Assembly: GCA_009668925.1 (NCBI GenBank)
Contig: SBEK01000041.1
Location: 1-25,066, forward strand
Length of the DNA stretch: 25,066 nucleotides
Direction: 5' to 3'
Source: Deltaproteobacteria bacterium
Lineage (GTDB): Bacteria > Desulfobacterota > Syntrophia > Syntrophales > Smithellaceae
Shown: piece by piece, positions 7,955 to 16,743 of the stretch
Layout: each line of letters begins with the position of its first letter
Position numbering within the stretch: the stretch's first letter is position 1
Program-made: the position numbers and the translations under genes
The notes under the pieces: generated by a model
What the model saw: the letters and a program-made list of their open reading frames with translations, nothing else
Told to the model about the DNA's origin: nothing
The model's database searches: none

Positions 7955-9885
7955 CGGTAAGCGCGCGCATCATGGGGGCCTTGCTGATCATTGCCGCCGG
8001 CATCGGTTTGTGCGGCTGTTCGTTGATTCGTCCGGCGCTCGTGACGGATGCGCAGGACCGCATTTGCAACCGCTCGGGCGACCGCAAGGCGGTGGCAGCC
8101 GCCGCTGCCGTCCACCCCATGAATCAGGGAATCATCGAGGGCTGCAACTGGGAATTTGATCAGCAGGGGCGCGCTTTTCTTGCGCTCCATGTCCACGTGA
8201 GCGCTTCCGGCACTTATGACATCGCCCTGGATTTTCACGAGCCCTTCGAGGATCTTCGTATACATGCTTCTCTCGGGTCCGTTGCCGCGGGCCGGAAAGA
8301 GACCTTTCGGATCGGCCCCCTGCCGCATGAATTTCCCAAGCCCGCCTTTGCCGAAGTCTCCGTGCTTCTTCTGACAAAAGACGCAAGCGGCGGGGAACTG
8401 CTCATCGATGAAGTGGACACCTATTTTCTTGTCGATACCGATCGGGTCAATGATGCCGCGCTGAAAGGACTGGATAGCCGGGGTCTCACGGCTCAGGCGC
8501 TTTTGAATCAATATGCTCCCGTCCTGAAAACAGACGTTGTCGCAAACCCGAACACCGGCATCGTCTATGTCGATCTGCCTCCGAAGAATATTGCCGCCAT
8601 TCTTTCCGGTTCGCCGGATAAGAACGGCCAGGACCAGGCCATGGTGAAATGCGATCTGTGGAAAGATCACGTATCGGCCGAGCCATCGACGTCTGCCAAC
8701 CGCCGGGAATTCAACGGCCGCAAGGACGACTACTTTATCGATCTTCCGCAGCCCTTCGCAAGCATGGCTCATCCCTGGCGCGAAATCGTCGGCCGATACC
8801 CCAACGCCGTTTATGGACGGCTTGTCCGGGCGGAGCTCACCTGGGAAGGCGTTCTCTATCGGGACGCCGTCATCCTTCAATACTGGATGCCATATTATGT
8901 CAACCACCTGTCCATCCTGAAAACCGACCTCCAGGGCAAGAGCTGGATCTGGAATGCCGGCAATTACCATGAAGGAGAAGCCGAAAACATCGCCGTTGTC
9001 CTGATCCCGGGCGAGGAGGGGTTCCAGCCGCTGTGCGCGGCTTATTCCAAGCATTTCAAAGGGACGGCCGAACCTTGGGCAAATGTGCGGAAACACGCGC
9101 CGGGCGGGGTTCCGACAACGCATCCCGTTGTTTATGTGGCCAACGGCTCCCACGCCTCGTTTTTTTCCCCCGACCCGGGTGAAACGTCGTGTGGCAACGG
9201 TGTCGACGCGGTCATGCACGCGGGTGGAGGCTTCTGGTACGATGAAGGAGATTTGGGCCAGGTCCGGATGATGCCGCGCGTCAACGACATAAAATTCGGA
9301 GACGAGTTTGATTTTCTGCTTTTCACCGGTCGTTTCGGCGGCTCCTACATTGAAGGAGCCGCAAACCTGTTTAACCGCAGTCCCTACATGTTTCCTTATA
9401 CCCTCTACCCCAGGTTTTCGATGACCGGAAACTGGGTTGCGGGCTCCGGCATCAACCGGTGGATAGACCCCGCCTCGGAAATCAGGTATCAGGCGAAGAT
9501 CCCTTCCAGACTGGGCTATGATCACCGCAAGGCCCGCCTGCAATTTGACACCACGCGCGTCCGCATCAAAAAAGAAGCGGGGCGCATCCGCATCGAAGAA
9601 CTGGATTTGATCGCCCCGCCCCGGGGTTCGTCACCGGCGGAAAGCGTGGCCGTTTTTTTCCGCGACCGGAAAGGAAATCTCCGGAAGTTGGCGGCCTTTG
9701 CCGCCGGGGCCAAGCCGCCTTCGCCGCTTTACATCCCGATGGATGCCGTTCATAAAAAGGGGATTGAACTGGTTGCCTGCGATATCGTCATTCCGCCGCC
9801 CGCCAAGCCGCCCCTGTCTCAGATAAACCGCCAGGGGACATTCGAATATTTTCTCATGACGACGGTAAACCTGGAAATCCGGTAG
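7951..9885 (+). CDS. Large lipoprotein with a Vps62-like domain
   Basis: A 644-residue probable lipoprotein of unknown function. The N terminus is a hydrophobic signal ending in a lipobox-like LCGC, which predicts lipid attachment at the Cys in GLCGCSLIRP. The first 280 residues look like beta-rich unknown sequence. At about 310-410 the pattern resembles the Vps62 family: QYWMPYYVN, HEGEAENIAVVLIPG (near 340; the family consensus is closer to HEGDWE) and VYVANGSHASFFSPD (near 395-408). The last 150 residues may form another beta domain. GTG 7951 overlaps the upstream ZinT-like gene (GTGA), behind an AGGGGGG-type ribosome site, so the two are translationally coupled. Vps62-like proteins are poorly characterised, and no enzymatic function can be claimed. 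Confidence 0.65.
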   Translation: MTVSARIMGALLIIAAGIGLCGCSLIRPALVTDAQDRICNRSGDRKAVAAAAAVHPMNQGIIEGCNWEFDQQGRAFLALHVHVSASGTYDIALDFHEPFEDLRIHASLGSVAAGRKETFRIGPLPHEFPKPAFAEVSVLLLTKDASGGELLIDEVDTYFLVDTDRVNDAALKGLDSRGLTAQALLNQYAPVLKTDVVANPNTGIVYVDLPPKNIAAILSGSPDKNGQDQAMVKCDLWKDHVSAEPSTSANRREFNGRKDDYFIDLPQPFASMAHPWREIVGRYPNAVYGRLVRAELTWEGVLYRDAVILQYWMPYYVNHLSILKTDLQGKSWIWNAGNYHEGEAENIAVVLIPGEEGFQPLCAAYSKHFKGTAEPWANVRKHAPGGVPTTHPVVYVANGSHASFFSPDPGETSCGNGVDAVMHAGGGFWYDEGDLGQVRMMPRVNDIKFGDEFDFLLFTGRFGGSYIEGAANLFNRSPYMFPYTLYPRFSMTGNWVAGSGINRWIDPASEIRYQAKIPSRLGYDHRKARLQFDTTRVRIKKEAGRIRIEELDLIAPPRGSSPAESVAVFFRDRKGNLRKLAAFAAGAKPPSPLYIPMDAVHKKGIELVACDIVIPPPAKPPLSQINRQGTFEYFLMTTVNLEIR

Positions 9886-10002
9886 AGCAATCGCCTGTGC
9901 TCCGGGAAACGGGTATCAGGCCGGGGAATACGAACAGTCTGCGCCGATGCGGCACAGCGTGTTCGCGCGGTGCGGGAGGCATCCGGCGCCGAAGGGAAAG
10001 GA

Positions 10003-11328
10003 CTATTTCCGAATATTGCGCATATGGTCCATTCTCTTTTGAATGAGCGCGGCCGTGCCGATATCTTCCCGATAGGCCACGGGGCCCCGCACGGCCTTGA
10101 CGCCGTCCTGGGCAATCCTGCGCGCCTCATCGAGCGTGTCGGCGATGCCGACGATGCCGATGGCCCGCGATGAACTGAGATACAAACCGTCGTCTCTTCG
10201 GTCGACGGAGGAGTAGTAAAGCCGCGCTTTCCCCACGTCGCCCACCTCAATCTTCGCTTGGGACGATGCGGCGTCGGGATGATCGGCGGGCAGGCCATAG
10301 CCCCGGGGAACGACGTATTTGCAGACCGTTGCCTTCTTTTCAAATTCAACATTCAGCTTCTCGAGCGTCCCGTCGATGATGTGCCGGCAGACATCCACGA
10401 AATCCGTTTTCAGAAGCGGCAGGATGTTCATCGCCTCGGGGTCGCCGAAGCGGGCGTTGTATTCCAGCAGCTTCGCCCCGTCCTTGGTGGCGATGAAGCC
10501 GCCGTACATGACGCCTTTGTAAGGACTGCCGGTTTCCTGTAGGAGCGCCGCGGCAATCCGGCGGGTGATGTCGAGGCCCTCTTCGATATCCGACGGCTTC
10601 AAAAAGGGCAGGGAATGGTCGGAAAGAGAATAGGAGCCCATACCGCCGGTGTTGGGGCCGCGATCGCCGTCGAAGCGCCGTTTATGATCCTGGACGAGCG
10701 GCGTTGGGACGACGGTCTTTCCGTCGCACAGGCACTGCAGCGAAAATTCTTCGCCGTCGAATTTTTCTTCAACGATGACGGAGGCGCTGCCCTTCAATAT
10801 CCCGACGCACAATTTCAGCGCTTCTTCCGGGGTGGCAAAGTGATCGCCCTGCACCAGCACGCCCTTGCCGCCCGTGAGCCCGTCGGGTTTCAGGACAATG
10901 CCGTCGAGGGAACGAAGAAACGCTTCCAGACCATCGGCGGCGGTGAAGACTTTGAACCGCGGATTGCCGGGGATGTTGTATTTGTCGACCAGATTGCGGG
11001 TAAACGATTTGGATGTTTCCAGACGCGCCAGACTCTTATTCGGGCCGACCGCCGGTACGCCCGTTTGCGCCAGCGCATCCACGACGCCGTTTTGCAGCGG
11101 GTCTTCCGGGCCGATGACGGCGAAATCAATTTTCTCGGCCCGGGCAAAAGCCGTGATGGCCGCCAGGTCCGCATAGCTGCCGAACTGTGTTTTCAGTGAA
11201 AGGGATGCGATTCCCGGATTATTGGCTTTCATGAATGAAAATAAGCGGGGATTGCGTCCGGAGCGTATGATGGCTTCGGCCATGGCATGCTCCCGGGCGC
11301 CGTTTCCGATAAGCAGAATATTGGGCAT
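10003..11328 (-). CDS. purD: Phosphoribosylamine-glycine ligase PurD (archaeal-like)
   Basis: An ATP-grasp enzyme of 441 residues that joins glycine to 5-phosphoribosylamine to give GAR, the second step of purine synthesis. The N-terminal domain starts with MPNILLIGNGAREHAMAEA, followed by a KANNPGIASLS segment where typical bacterial PurD has an 'APGNAGT' turn; this NPGI form is what I associate with archaeal PurD. IGPEDPLQNGVVDAL and VGPNKSLARLETSKSF lead into the ATP-grasp domain, with VLKPDGLTGGKGV, PNTGGMGSYS and LEYNARFGDPEAM as binding motifs. A GAGGAG ribosome site precedes the ATG. It lies 39 nt downstream of the DUF4197 gene on the same strand and is probably co-transcribed from the promoter at 12177-12205. 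Confidence 0.93.
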   Translation of the reverse strand: MPNILLIGNGAREHAMAEAIIRSGRNPRLFSFMKANNPGIASLSLKTQFGSYADLAAITAFARAEKIDFAVIGPEDPLQNGVVDALAQTGVPAVGPNKSLARLETSKSFTRNLVDKYNIPGNPRFKVFTAADGLEAFLRSLDGIVLKPDGLTGGKGVLVQGDHFATPEEALKLCVGILKGSASVIVEEKFDGEEFSLQCLCDGKTVVPTPLVQDHKRRFDGDRGPNTGGMGSYSLSDHSLPFLKPSDIEEGLDITRRIAAALLQETGSPYKGVMYGGFIATKDGAKLLEYNARFGDPEAMNILPLLKTDFVDVCRHIIDGTLEKLNVEFEKKATVCKYVVPRGYGLPADHPDAASSQAKIEVGDVGKARLYYSSVDRRDDGLYLSSSRAIGIVGIADTLDEARRIAQDGVKAVRGPVAYREDIGTAALIQKRMDHMRNIRK

Positions 11329-11367
11329 GAATGAATTCTCCTCTATAAAATATGATGGGCATGAGCG

Positions 11368-12087
11368 CTATTTAAAGACTTCCTTAAGCAGACTTGTCAC
11401 CCGTGCTTTGGGGTTCGTCCGAATGTTTGTTTCTTCCTTGGCCAGGGTGAAGTACAGCCCGTCGAGCGCTTTCGATGAAACGTAGTGATTCACGTCGATA
11501 TGAATGACTTTGCCGAGCAGGGGCAGGCCCTGGACTTTGCCGGCAATGGCGTCATACTGTTCGGTTACTTTATACTGGCGCATGGTCTTGCGGACGGCCG
11601 GCTCGAAAAGCGCGAGCAGCCTGGCGTAGGTTTTCTCTTTGAGATAGTCCGTTGCCGCGGTGTTGCCGCCTTTCAGAATCTTATTGGCGTCGTCGAAGGA
11701 CATATCCGTGATCGCCTGGGCGAAGATATCCGCGGCGAGCGGCGCAGCTTTCTCCGCCGCCCGGTTCATACTGAGTGTGAATTCATCCAGCTCGGGACCG
11801 AAGCCGACGCCGCGCAAAACGCTTTCGGCCTGCCGGACTTCGTCGGGCAGAAGAATTTTGACGGCCTGATTGGTGAAATAGCCGTTGTTTTTTCCCAGAG
11901 CCGTCACGGCGTTTTTGATCCCGACATGGAGCGCCTCCTTCAATCCCAGGTCGATTTTGCCGCTGCCTGTTTTTTCAGAGGTGCCGGCGCCGTCGAGCGT
12001 ATCTTTGAGGACATCCAGGAGCGAGGCCTGGCTTACTTGACAAAACAAAAGCGAGAAAAAGACGGCGACGATGATCTTTCTTTTCAT
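11368..12087 (-). CDS. Exported DUF4197 family protein
   Basis: A 239-residue protein with a clear signal peptide (MKRKIIVAVFFSLLFCQVSQA) followed by a mature domain of the DUF4197 type, whose function is unknown. The mature part is largely helical, with LGLKEALHVGIKNAV near the start, IFAQAITDMSFDDANKILKGG in the middle and DGLYFTLAKEETNIRTNP at the C terminus, which are the conserved stretches of the family. The open frame reaches 12132, but AGGAGA placed 6 nt before ATG 12087 and the signal peptide fix the start there. It probably forms a two-gene unit with purD, though no functional link to purine synthesis is evident. Periplasmic location is inferred. Confidence 0.85.
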   Translation of the reverse strand: MKRKIIVAVFFSLLFCQVSQASLLDVLKDTLDGAGTSEKTGSGKIDLGLKEALHVGIKNAVTALGKNNGYFTNQAVKILLPDEVRQAESVLRGVGFGPELDEFTLSMNRAAEKAAPLAADIFAQAITDMSFDDANKILKGGNTAATDYLKEKTYARLLALFEPAVRKTMRQYKVTEQYDAIAGKVQGLPLLGKVIHIDVNHYVSSKALDGLYFTLAKEETNIRTNPKARVTSLLKEVFK

Positions 12088-12176
12088 AATTTTTCTCCTG
12101 CTTCTCCGGCATGAAATAAAAATGCCGCACACTTGGGTTGCCGGTCCGTCCGGGCTGATCTATATTTTATGGGCGG

Positions 12177-12205
12177 AGTATAGGAAGGATGCTTTTTGAT
12201 GTCAA
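12177..12205 (-). promoter_or_regulatory. Strong sigma-70 promoter for the DUF4197-purD unit
   Basis: On the minus strand, TTGACA (plus-strand 12205-12200) and TATACT (12182-12177) are separated by exactly 17 nt. Transcription would start near 12170 and give a leader of about 83 nt before the DUF4197 ATG. It sits in the 240-nt divergent region between this gene and the CorC-like gene. Confidence 0.8.
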
Positions 12206-12327
12206 TGGAATAATAGAATCCCGTGATCAAGCCGGGGGCGAGGCGGACGCGGATTGTCCGGTATCTTTTTGATAACGGATCTGTTAAGTTATGCTCAATC
12301 CCTGTCCCATCGGTGAGGTAAACGCTG

Positions 12328-13599
12328 TTGGTTTCGGGTTCTGATATCGTCATCTTGTTTATTCTTTTTTTGCTCTCCGGTTTTTTTTCATCGGCGGAGG
12401 CGGCGCTTCTGTCGCTGTCGGATTTACACCTTCATAAAATGAAAGCGGACAAGTATCCCTTTCTGAATCCCGTGGTGAAACTGCTCGAGAATCCCAGAAG
12501 GCTCTTGATCACGGTGGTGACAAGCAACGAAGCCGTCAATATCAGTATCTCCATCCTCGCTGCATCGCTGTTCATCGGTCTTTTCGGCGCGCCGGGACAG
12601 TGGATCTCCATTGTTGTGACGTCCACCGTGCTTTTCCTGGCCGGTGAAGCCATTCCCAAAACGTTCGGCGTGACTTATCCCATGCAGATTTCAGCGGCGG
12701 TATCGCCGCTCATGCTGGCCGTTTCCCGCCTGGAATTTCCGATTGTGGCCGCTCTGGAGAAAGCGCCCGGCCTTCTTTTAAGAAAGCTGGACCGGCGCAA
12801 AACCCGGGATGAGGATGTTCTTATGGAAGACGAATTCAAGCATCTGATCGATGCCGGGAGCCTCGAAGGCGTTGTGGACGAATCTCAAAAGGAACTGATC
12901 AAAACCATCTTTGAATCGGGAGACAGGCCGGTGACGGACATTATGATTCCCCGCGTCGATATGTTCTGCCTGGACGTTAATGGGGCGCCTTCGGACATTG
13001 TCCGGGAGATTGTTCGCGGCCGGTATGAACGCGTACCGGTTTATCGGAACGATCGCGACAACATTATCGGGATCCTTCTGGCGCGTGATCTCCTCGGGGA
13101 CACGCTCGGCATCGGGAAATCGGGTTCGCTGGCGAATCTGCTGGCCAGGCCTTATTTTGTTCCGGAGGAAAAAACCATCAACGCTCTTCTTCGCGATTTT
13201 CAGGAAAAATCGATTCAGATCGCCGTTGTGGTCGACGAGTACGGCGGTGTATCCGGTCTGGCGACCCTGGAAGATATCCTGGCCCATTTGTTTGAAGAGG
13301 CGTACCACAGCGATGCGCTGACGGATTGCAACTGTGATGTTCTGGATGAACGGACGATGATTGTCCCCGGCCGGATGCCGATCGGGCAAGTGAACGATCT
13401 CACGCACGCCGCGTTGCCCGAGGAGGAGTTCGACACGATAGGCGGCTTCGTTCTGCACCTGTTCGGGAAAGTGCCTGAGCGCGGCGAGGCCGTTGAATTT
13501 GACGGCTTACGGTTCCGCGTCGAGAATGTCGGCAAAACCAGAATTCAGAAAATCCGGATTGAGCAGGAAAAGCCAACGCCGGCGGTGACCCCATCATGA
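12328..13599 (+). CDS. CorC/HlyC-type membrane protein with DUF21 and CBS domains (first paralogue)
   Basis: A 423-residue inner-membrane protein of the CorC/HlyC (CNNM-related) family, members of which are linked to Mg2+/Co2+ transport or resistance. The N-terminal DUF21 region (about residues 1-180) has several hydrophobic helices and the GEAIPKTFGVTYP motif. A CBS pair follows (about 200-330), with VTDIMIPRVDMF and VDEYGGVSGLATLEDILAHLFEE, and a C-terminal CorC_HlyC domain (about 345-420) ends with FDTIGGFVLHLFGKVP. The start is TTG 12328, with a stop codon in frame at 12319; GAGG about 10 nt upstream supports it. The stop overlaps the next gene by ATGA, so the two paralogues are coupled. 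Substrate is unknown. Confidence 0.88.
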   Translation: MVSGSDIVILFILFLLSGFFSSAEAALLSLSDLHLHKMKADKYPFLNPVVKLLENPRRLLITVVTSNEAVNISISILAASLFIGLFGAPGQWISIVVTSTVLFLAGEAIPKTFGVTYPMQISAAVSPLMLAVSRLEFPIVAALEKAPGLLLRKLDRRKTRDEDVLMEDEFKHLIDAGSLEGVVDESQKELIKTIFESGDRPVTDIMIPRVDMFCLDVNGAPSDIVREIVRGRYERVPVYRNDRDNIIGILLARDLLGDTLGIGKSGSLANLLARPYFVPEEKTINALLRDFQEKSIQIAVVVDEYGGVSGLATLEDILAHLFEEAYHSDALTDCNCDVLDERTMIVPGRMPIGQVNDLTHAALPEEEFDTIGGFVLHLFGKVPERGEAVEFDGLRFRVENVGKTRIQKIRIEQEKPTPAVTPS

Positions 13600-14885
13600 G
13601 CGTTTATCTGATGGTTGCGATCATCTTCATCTGCCTGTTTCTGGAGGCCCTGTATTCCGGAGGAGAGGTTGCTTTATTTTCCTCCGACATCAGCAAGATA
13701 AAGTATTATGCACGCCGGGGATCGTCTTCGGCCGCGCAGGCGGTCCGGTTAAAAGAGCATCCGGAGTGGTTTATTTCAACCGCGCTGATCGGCACGAACC
13801 TGGCGATCATCGTTGCGTCGACGCTGGCGACGGGTCTATTGATTGACGCTTTCGGAGCAAAGCAGGGTGAACGCATCGCCTTCCTCATCCTGTTGCCGAC
13901 ATTGTTTCTGATCATTATGGTCCGCAGCATCTTCCAGCACTATCCGGAGTACCTGGCCATCAAGGTCGCCCATTTCATCCGTCTGTCTTCCATTATTTTT
14001 TATCCACTGACCTGGTTTGTCGCGGCGGTTTCCAGAGGAGCCGTCAATATTTCCTTTGATCAGAAGGTGAAGCGTCCCTCTTACATTACAAAGGCGGGCC
14101 TGAAATATATTCTAGGCGAAAAGACGGAAGGCAGCGACATTCTGGCGGCGGAAAAGCAGATGGTCGGCCGCGTATTTGATTTTTCCGAACTGACGGCGGG
14201 GAAAATCATGGTTCCCATTTCCGCGTTGACGGTTTTGCCGCAGACGATGCCGCTGGATGAAGCGGTCCGGATCGTTGCGGCCAAAAAATATATGCGTATT
14301 CCCGTCTATGCAGATACGGTTTACAATATTGTCGGCATATTGCATTATTTCGATCTCCTGGATGTGCTGCTGAAACAGCAGGCGGCTGAGAAGGGAGTCC
14401 CCCGGGAGTCCACGGTTCGTGACGGCATGCGTACGGACGTGCTTTTTGTTCCGGAAACGAAGAAAGCCGGTTCGCTTTTGATGGATATGCAGCAAAAACG
14501 CGAACACATGGCCGTTGTGGTCGATGAGTACGGCGGCGCCGTCGGCATCGTGACCATGGAGGATATCGGAGAGGAAATTGTCGGGAACATCGATAAAGAA
14601 TACAATACCGGCGGAAAGCTTTACAGAAAAATAGCGACCGGACGGTATTTGATCAACGGCCGCATGAAAATCGACGATTTGAATCAAATCTTGTTGACAA
14701 GAGTGCCCCCGGGCAATTATGAAACCCTCGGCGGGTTTCTGATTGAGCAGGCGGGGAAAATTCCCCGCACCCGGGAAAAAATAGAATTCTCGGGCATGAC
14801 CTTCATCATCGAAGATGCCGACCAGAAATCCATCAGGGAAGTGCTCGTCATTTTACCGTCCGGGCCGGATGGGCCGTGGACGTGA
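13596..14885 (+). CDS. CorC/HlyC-type membrane protein with DUF21 and CBS domains (second paralogue)
   Basis: A 429-residue second member of the same family, starting within the stop of the first (ATGA, 4-nt overlap). The DUF21 membrane region covers about residues 1-180 and begins with the family-typical '[15 protein letters not shown]'. The CBS pair lies at about 200-330 with [11 protein letters not shown] and [23 protein letters not shown], and the C-terminal CorC_HlyC domain contains [16 protein letters not shown]. It differs from its neighbour in the membrane part ([12 protein letters not shown] in place of GEAIPKTFG), so the pair is probably an old duplication, and a heteromeric complex is possible. 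The GlmU-like gene follows after 19 nt. Ion specificity cannot be read from the sequence. Confidence 0.88.
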   Translation: MSVYLMVAIIFICLFLEALYSGGEVALFSSDISKIKYYARRGSSSAAQAVRLKEHPEWFISTALIGTNLAIIVASTLATGLLIDAFGAKQGERIAFLILLPTLFLIIMVRSIFQHYPEYLAIKVAHFIRLSSIIFYPLTWFVAAVSRGAVNISFDQKVKRPSYITKAGLKYILGEKTEGSDILAAEKQMVGRVFDFSELTAGKIMVPISALTVLPQTMPLDEAVRIVAAKKYMRIPVYADTVYNIVGILHYFDLLDVLLKQQAAEKGVPRESTVRDGMRTDVLFVPETKKAGSLLMDMQQKREHMAVVVDEYGGAVGIVTMEDIGEEIVGNIDKEYNTGGKLYRKIATGRYLINGRMKIDDLNQILLTRVPPGNYETLGGFLIEQAGKIPRTREKIEFSGMTFIIEDADQKSIREVLVILPSGPDGPWT

Positions 14886-14904
14886 ACAAGGTGAGGTAAA
14901 GATA

Positions 14905-15663
14905 TTGATCCCCAGAGACGAATTTTGTGCGCTCATTTTGGCGGCGGGGAAGGGCACCCGCATGAAATCGGATATCGCCAAAGTGCTCCATGTTCTGGAA
15001 GGCAAGCCGCTGTTGCACTATTCCATAGAAGCTGCGCGGCGCGCCGGGGCCGGAAAAATTGTTGTGATCGTCGGCCATCAGTCGGACAAGGTCAGGGAGG
15101 CTTTCCCCGATCCCGCGCTGGTCTTTGTGGAGCAAAAGCCGCAACTGGGGACCGGGCATGCCGTTTTGCAGGCCGCACCCGTCCTCAAAAACTACCGGGG
15201 GCTGACGGTTATTCTCTGCGGCGACGTGCCGCTTCTCAAGGAGGCGACGATCCGGTCGCTGATTGAGAATCATCAAAGCGCCGGAGCCGCCGTAACCGTG
15301 CTGACGACCGAACCTCCCGGACCCCACGCTTACGGCCGCGTTGTAAAGAATGACCGCGGCGACATTCTGAAGATCGTCGAAGATCGGGATGCCACCGAGG
15401 CGCAGAAGAAAATTCTCGAAATTAATACGGGTATCTATTGCGTGGATACGGCATTCTTATTTGCGGCTCTGGCGCAGATTAAGAACGACAACCGGCAAAA
15501 GGAATATTATCTGACGGACATTGTGGAAATTGCCCGCCGCGAAGGCGTCGGGGCCCATGCCTTTCCGACGGCCGATTATGTCGAGGTGATGGGCATCAAT
15601 ACGCTCGCCGAACTGGAAAAAGCGGGCGAATATCTTAGAAAATCAGCGTCAGGGCGGGTTTGA
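14905..15663 (+). CDS. GlmU-like UDP-N-acetylglucosamine pyrophosphorylase, nucleotidyltransferase domain only
   Basis: A 252-residue sugar-nucleotide pyrophosphorylase with the GlmU N-terminal fold, expected to make UDP-GlcNAc from GlcNAc-1-phosphate and UTP in the cytoplasm. The signature L-AAGKGTRM is at residues 12-20, followed by K-VLH, QLGTGHAVLQA, LCGDVPLL, GRVVKND and EINTGIY. The left-handed beta-helix acetyltransferase half of full GlmU (about 450 residues) is absent, and the next gene starts at once, so this is a natural single-domain form and not a frameshift. The frame is open from ATG 14815, inside the upstream gene, but GAGG at 14893-14896 points to TTG 14905. Another NDP-sugar substrate is possible. 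Confidence 0.85.
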   Translation: MIPRDEFCALILAAGKGTRMKSDIAKVLHVLEGKPLLHYSIEAARRAGAGKIVVIVGHQSDKVREAFPDPALVFVEQKPQLGTGHAVLQAAPVLKNYRGLTVILCGDVPLLKEATIRSLIENHQSAGAAVTVLTTEPPGPHAYGRVVKNDRGDILKIVEDRDATEAQKKILEINTGIYCVDTAFLFAALAQIKNDNRQKEYYLTDIVEIARREGVGAHAFPTADYVEVMGINTLAELEKAGEYLRKSASGRV

Positions 15664-15666
15664 TTC

Positions 15667-16656
15667 GTGTCCGATGCCATCCGTCTGATTCAGGATAAAG
15701 TGCTTTTAGCGCCGCTGGCCGGCATTTCGAATTTGCCGTTTCGGTTGACGGCCCGGCGGTTCGGCTGCGATTTGTGCTTCTCTGAGATGGTGAGCGCCAA
15801 CGGTCTGATCCGTGAATCAGCAAAAACAATTGAATATCTGGAGACTTCGCCTGCGGATCGGCCGCTGGGGATACAGCTCTTCGGCGCTGATCCGGCTGTG
15901 ATGAGCGAGGCGGCGAAGTTTGTCGCCAAACATCATCCTGATGTAATCGATATCAATATGGGCTGCCCGGTCAGAAAAGTCGTCAAAACCGGTTCCGGCG
16001 CCATGCTGCTCAAAAATCCCGCTCTTGCCGGCCGTATTGTAGAGGCTGTTGTCCGGGCCGTCCGCGTCCCGGTGACGGTCAAGATCCGCGCGGGCTGGAG
16101 CGCGGGCTCCATTAATGCCTGTGAAATGGCCAGAATGGCCGAGGGTTCCGGAGCAAGCGGTATTATTGTTCATGGCCGGACGGCTGATCAGGGTTTCGCC
16201 GGTCATGCGGATTGGGACATCATTGCCCGGGTAAAAAGCGCCGTTCACATTCCCGTCGTCGGCAACGGCGACATCTGGCGGCCCGAGGATGCGCAGCGCA
16301 TGCGCCGGGAGACAGGCTGCGACGCCGTGATGGTGGGCCGGGGCGCACTGGGAAATCCGTGGCTGTTCCGGGGCATAGGACGCCTGTCCCGGGCATCTTC
16401 CGAAAGTGTCGGCCCCTCGCTTGCCGAAAGGTATGAGACCATAAAAGAGCATTGGGCGCTGGAGGCGGAAATATACGGCTCGGGAATTGCGGTAAGGACA
16501 TTCCGCAAACATTTGCTGTGGTACACGAAAGGGCTTCCCGGTTCCGGACGCTTTCGGGAAACCGTGGGTAAAATGACAAAGGGCGATGACATACTTCACG
16601 AATTGGACAGGTATTTTCAATCGCTTGCAGGTGCGCAAACCGAAATAATGACTTGA
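15667..16656 (+). CDS. dusB: tRNA-dihydrouridine synthase (DusB type)
   Basis: A flavoenzyme of 329 residues that reduces uridines in tRNA D-loops with NADPH. The TIM-barrel Dus domain begins with LLAPLAGISNLPFR, where FMN-binding residues lie, and contains FSEMVSANG, IQLFGADP, DINMGCPVRKVVK with the catalytic Cys at C100, VTVKIRAGW, VHGRTADQGFAG and VVGNGDIW, ending in a short helical C-terminal domain. The pattern is nearest DusB/NifR3. The start is GTG 15667, 3 nt after the upstream stop, with AGGGCGGG as ribosome site. It is the last gene of the CorC-CorC-GlmU-like cluster. The promoter of zapB overlaps its stop codon. Confidence 0.92.
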   Translation: MSDAIRLIQDKVLLAPLAGISNLPFRLTARRFGCDLCFSEMVSANGLIRESAKTIEYLETSPADRPLGIQLFGADPAVMSEAAKFVAKHHPDVIDINMGCPVRKVVKTGSGAMLLKNPALAGRIVEAVVRAVRVPVTVKIRAGWSAGSINACEMARMAEGSGASGIIVHGRTADQGFAGHADWDIIARVKSAVHIPVVGNGDIWRPEDAQRMRRETGCDAVMVGRGALGNPWLFRGIGRLSRASSESVGPSLAERYETIKEHWALEAEIYGSGIAVRTFRKHLLWYTKGLPGSGRFRETVGKMTKGDDILHELDRYFQSLAGAQTEIMT

Positions 16657-16681
16657 CATTTCAGCAATGAATCGGCATAAA
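16653..16681 (+). promoter_or_regulatory. Putative sigma-70 promoter upstream of zapB
   Basis: TTGACA (16653-16658) overlaps the dusB stop codon. It is followed after 17 nt by CATAAA (16676-16681, 4 of 6 to TATAAT) in an AT-rich stretch. The leader to zapB would be about 55 nt. Confidence 0.6.
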
Positions 16682-16743
16682 TAAAATCAAATTGAAACAG
16701 AATTGCCAAGCGGTATATTTTTAAAAAAAGGATTATAAAAATC

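Noticed and set aside
7633..9543. 636-codon minus-strand open frame
   Set aside because: It lies opposite the coupled ZinT-like and Vps62-like genes, which have signal sequences and ribosome sites; the antisense product has no recognisable domain.
9886..10002. Convergent gap searched for a bidirectional terminator
   Set aside because: No convincing stem with a T-run was found in either direction.
12269..12295. TTGATA...TATGCT as promoter of the first CorC-like gene
   Set aside because: The spacing is only 15 nt and both boxes are imperfect; too weak to call.
12084..12353. 89-codon minus-strand open frame in the divergent region
   Set aside because: It overlaps the strong DUF4197 promoter and the starts of both flanking genes, and has no ribosome site.
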